Source: a virus
Virus record (IMG/VR): IMGVR_UViG_3300046522_000138
Span: 1-49,395 of that record
Length of the DNA: 49,395 bases
Strand: one strand, 5' to 3'
Each line of letters starts with the position of its first letter. The first letter of the stretch is position 1. Below the pieces are notes generated by a model that saw only the letters and a list, made by a program, of their open reading frames with translations, made no database searches and had not been told where the DNA came from. This document shows, piece after piece, positions 48,532 to 49,395 of this stretch. A program made the translations under genes and the position numbers.

Positions 48532-48770
48532 CAGTAAAACACACAGCATACACATTAGTCACGTTGTTTGTGTACGCTTTTGGTATGCTATTGTTGAATC
48601 AAGCCCAGCAACTTAACGATCTTGCAAAGACACTTGCCATTGGCATCATTGCATTCGCTGCATATTTGTCATACGAGTTGATGACTACAAAGGATTATAA
48701 GCTGTCACCAATGCTTTTCTTTGGTGCTGCTGTCTTTACAATGATTGGTGTGATGTGCTTGTACAACTGA
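48525..48770 (+). CDS. Small integral membrane protein, three helices
   Basis: The 81-residue protein has hydrophobic spans at about 7-25, 37-51 and 61-79 (TAYTLVTLFVYAFGMLLL; ALAIGIIAFAAYLSYEL; SPMLFFGAAVFTMIGVMCL). The ribosome site is GGAGG. It may target the host membrane early in infection; this is inference. Confidence 0.65.
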   Translation: MLTVKHTAYTLVTLFVYAFGMLLLNQAQQLNDLAKTLAIGIIAFAAYLSYELMTTKDYKLSPMLFFGAAVFTMIGVMCLYN

Positions 48771-48779
48771 GAGGATGAT

Positions 48780-48917
48780 ATGAAGAAAGCATTTATTTCA
48801 ATTGGGCTGGCGTTTGTAAGTTTTGTTATGTTCTGTGATTTTGCCAACTATGAACATCACTTGAAAGAAAAACGCGCGGAAATTTTGGCGGGAACGAATG
48901 TGGAAACGCAAAGGTGA
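48780..48917 (+). CDS. Possible small secreted or membrane-anchored protein
   Basis: The 45-residue frame MKKAFISIGLAFVSFVMFCD...VETQR has a signal-like hydrophobic N-terminus and a charged tail. It follows the membrane protein gene by 9 bases, with GAGAGGAT as ribosome site. Confidence 0.5.
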   Translation: MKKAFISIGLAFVSFVMFCDFANYEHHLKEKRAEILAGTNVETQR

Positions 48918-48973
48918 TGTGTGCGTATGCACAGAAAGAAATGGTTTTGGAATTTGGTAGGGAATGAGGTGGG

Positions 48974-49095
48974 AAAATTGGCTGTCACACGAGAATCCAC
49001 TACCCTTTGGGACCAACGAGCCCCATTCTACATTTTGGGAAAGTCTCATGAGCCAGCCTTCGGGTTGGCTTTTTCATTTGCTGAAAACACGTTTT
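48974..49095 (+). repeat. Diverged non-coding repeat, copy 2
   Basis: It shares TTGGGACCAACGAG (49007-49020) and, 61 bases later, CTGAAAACACGTTTT (49081-49095) with copy 1. A terminator lies between the two conserved blocks in this copy only. Confidence 0.55.
49051..49076 (+). terminator. Rho-independent terminator
   Basis: AGCCAGCC (49051-49058), loop TTCG and GGTTGGCT (49063-49070), followed by TTTTCATTT. It ends the short-gene operon. Confidence 0.9.
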
Positions 49096-49292
49096 GAGAA
49101 TGCGGGGAGGGGAGGGATTTCTGGATTGCTTATCGTGATAACGAATGTCGTGATAGCGATTCCCACAGTGGGGAATATTGGCGCATGGGTGCTGCCTGTC
49201 TTAGCTGTTCGTCACGCTCTAGAACTGAGTCTATATAGAGCGCACTAAACGCCCTAAATCTCTCTGACTTCGCTTTCTTTGCACATTTGTGC

Positions 49293-49321
49293 TTGACACG
49301 CTTTGGCAACTGGCGCATACT
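49293..49321 (+). promoter_or_regulatory. Sigma70-like promoter
   Basis: TTGACA (49293-49298), 17 bases and CATACT (49316-49321), 71 bases before the start codon at the window edge. Confidence 0.8.
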
Positions 49322-49392
49322 TCATTCATCGGTTGAGCCTAAGCGAAACCAAATCAACACAGCGCACAGGGCGCTTAACAAGGGAGAACAAA

Positions 49393-49395
49393 ATG
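49393..49395 (+). CDS. Start codon of a further gene (partial)
   Basis: The window ends on ATG, preceded by AGGGAGAACAAA, a good ribosome site, and by a promoter. The product lies outside the window. Confidence 0.7.

Larger units (their letters stand above)
48918..49392. other. 475-base intergenic region with terminator, repeat copy and promoter
   Basis: No convincing gene is seen. It contains the second copy of the diverged repeat (48974-49095), a terminator (49051-49076), a near-palindrome around ATTCCCACAGTGGGGAAT (about 49160) and a promoter (49293-49321) for the gene that begins at 49393. Confidence 0.55.

Noticed and set aside
48964-49248. A 94-codon plus-strand frame with a hydrophobic centre
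   Set aside because: It runs straight through a strong terminator hairpin and the conserved repeat, and its start has no clear ribosome site.
1-49395. CRISPR arrays, insertion sequences, rRNA or lysogeny genes
   Set aside because: I saw no regularly spaced repeats, transposase motifs, rRNA sequence, integrase or repressor.

Overview
The window is 49.4 kb of a tailed double-stranded DNA phage, almost certainly a siphovirus. It carries a tail tube gene, a pair of tail assembly chaperone frames joined by a -1 slippery site, a 5.9 kb tape measure gene, and no sheath or contractile-tail genes. I see no integrase or repressor, so a lytic life style is the simpler reading. The host is probably a Gram-negative proteobacterium. 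This is inferred from a lipobox lipoprotein, an AxA signal peptide, a SleB-type hydrolase and nine sigma70-like promoters; no phage RNA polymerase is visible. I cannot name the species.

Layout. (1) 1-16284, plus strand: tail genes (tail tube, chaperones, tape measure, minor tail protein, two receptor-binding fibres sharing an N-terminal adaptor, an accessory protein), then a lysis block (permuted papain-like amidase, small membrane coiled-coil protein, M15 endopeptidase, holin). Three homing-type endonucleases interrupt this arm, one of them inside the 5' end of the holin gene. (2) 16390-44932, minus strand: a dense block of overlapping ATGA/TGATG/TAATG genes for nucleotide metabolism and replication. 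It holds a DsbA-like protein, glutaredoxin, NrdA, NrdB, MazG, a metallophosphoesterase, HNH proteins, a 5'-3' exonuclease, an SSB-like protein, family A DNA polymerase, a 7-deazaguanine pathway (FolE, QueD, QueE, QueC and a DpdA-like transglycosylase), a TOPRIM helicase, ThyX and an ATP-dependent ligase, plus many small unknown genes. (3) 44933-45090: a divergent promoter pair. (4) 45091-49395, plus strand: short genes of unknown function with several strong promoters, probably early host-takeover genes. The window ends on the start codon of a further gene.

How it works together. FolE to QueD to QueE to QueC would make preQ0 from GTP, and the DpdA-like protein would exchange guanine for preQ0 in phage DNA. 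QueC has no amidotransferase extension and there is no QueF, so the predicted base is dPreQ0, which would shield the genome from host restriction. NrdAB, glutaredoxin, ThyX and MazG remodel the nucleotide pool. The polymerase, helicase, SSB-like protein, exonuclease and ligase replicate the genome.

Points that stand out: the complete preQ0/DpdA module with a co-transcribed unknown membrane protein and an unusual QueD metal site; a single-gene promoter-gene-terminator cassette (40513-41000) for a secreted, membrane-anchored repeat protein next to an SPFH-domain lipoprotein; a homing endonuclease that duplicated the holin start; a chaperone frameshift site; and a diverged non-coding repeat at both edges of the early region.
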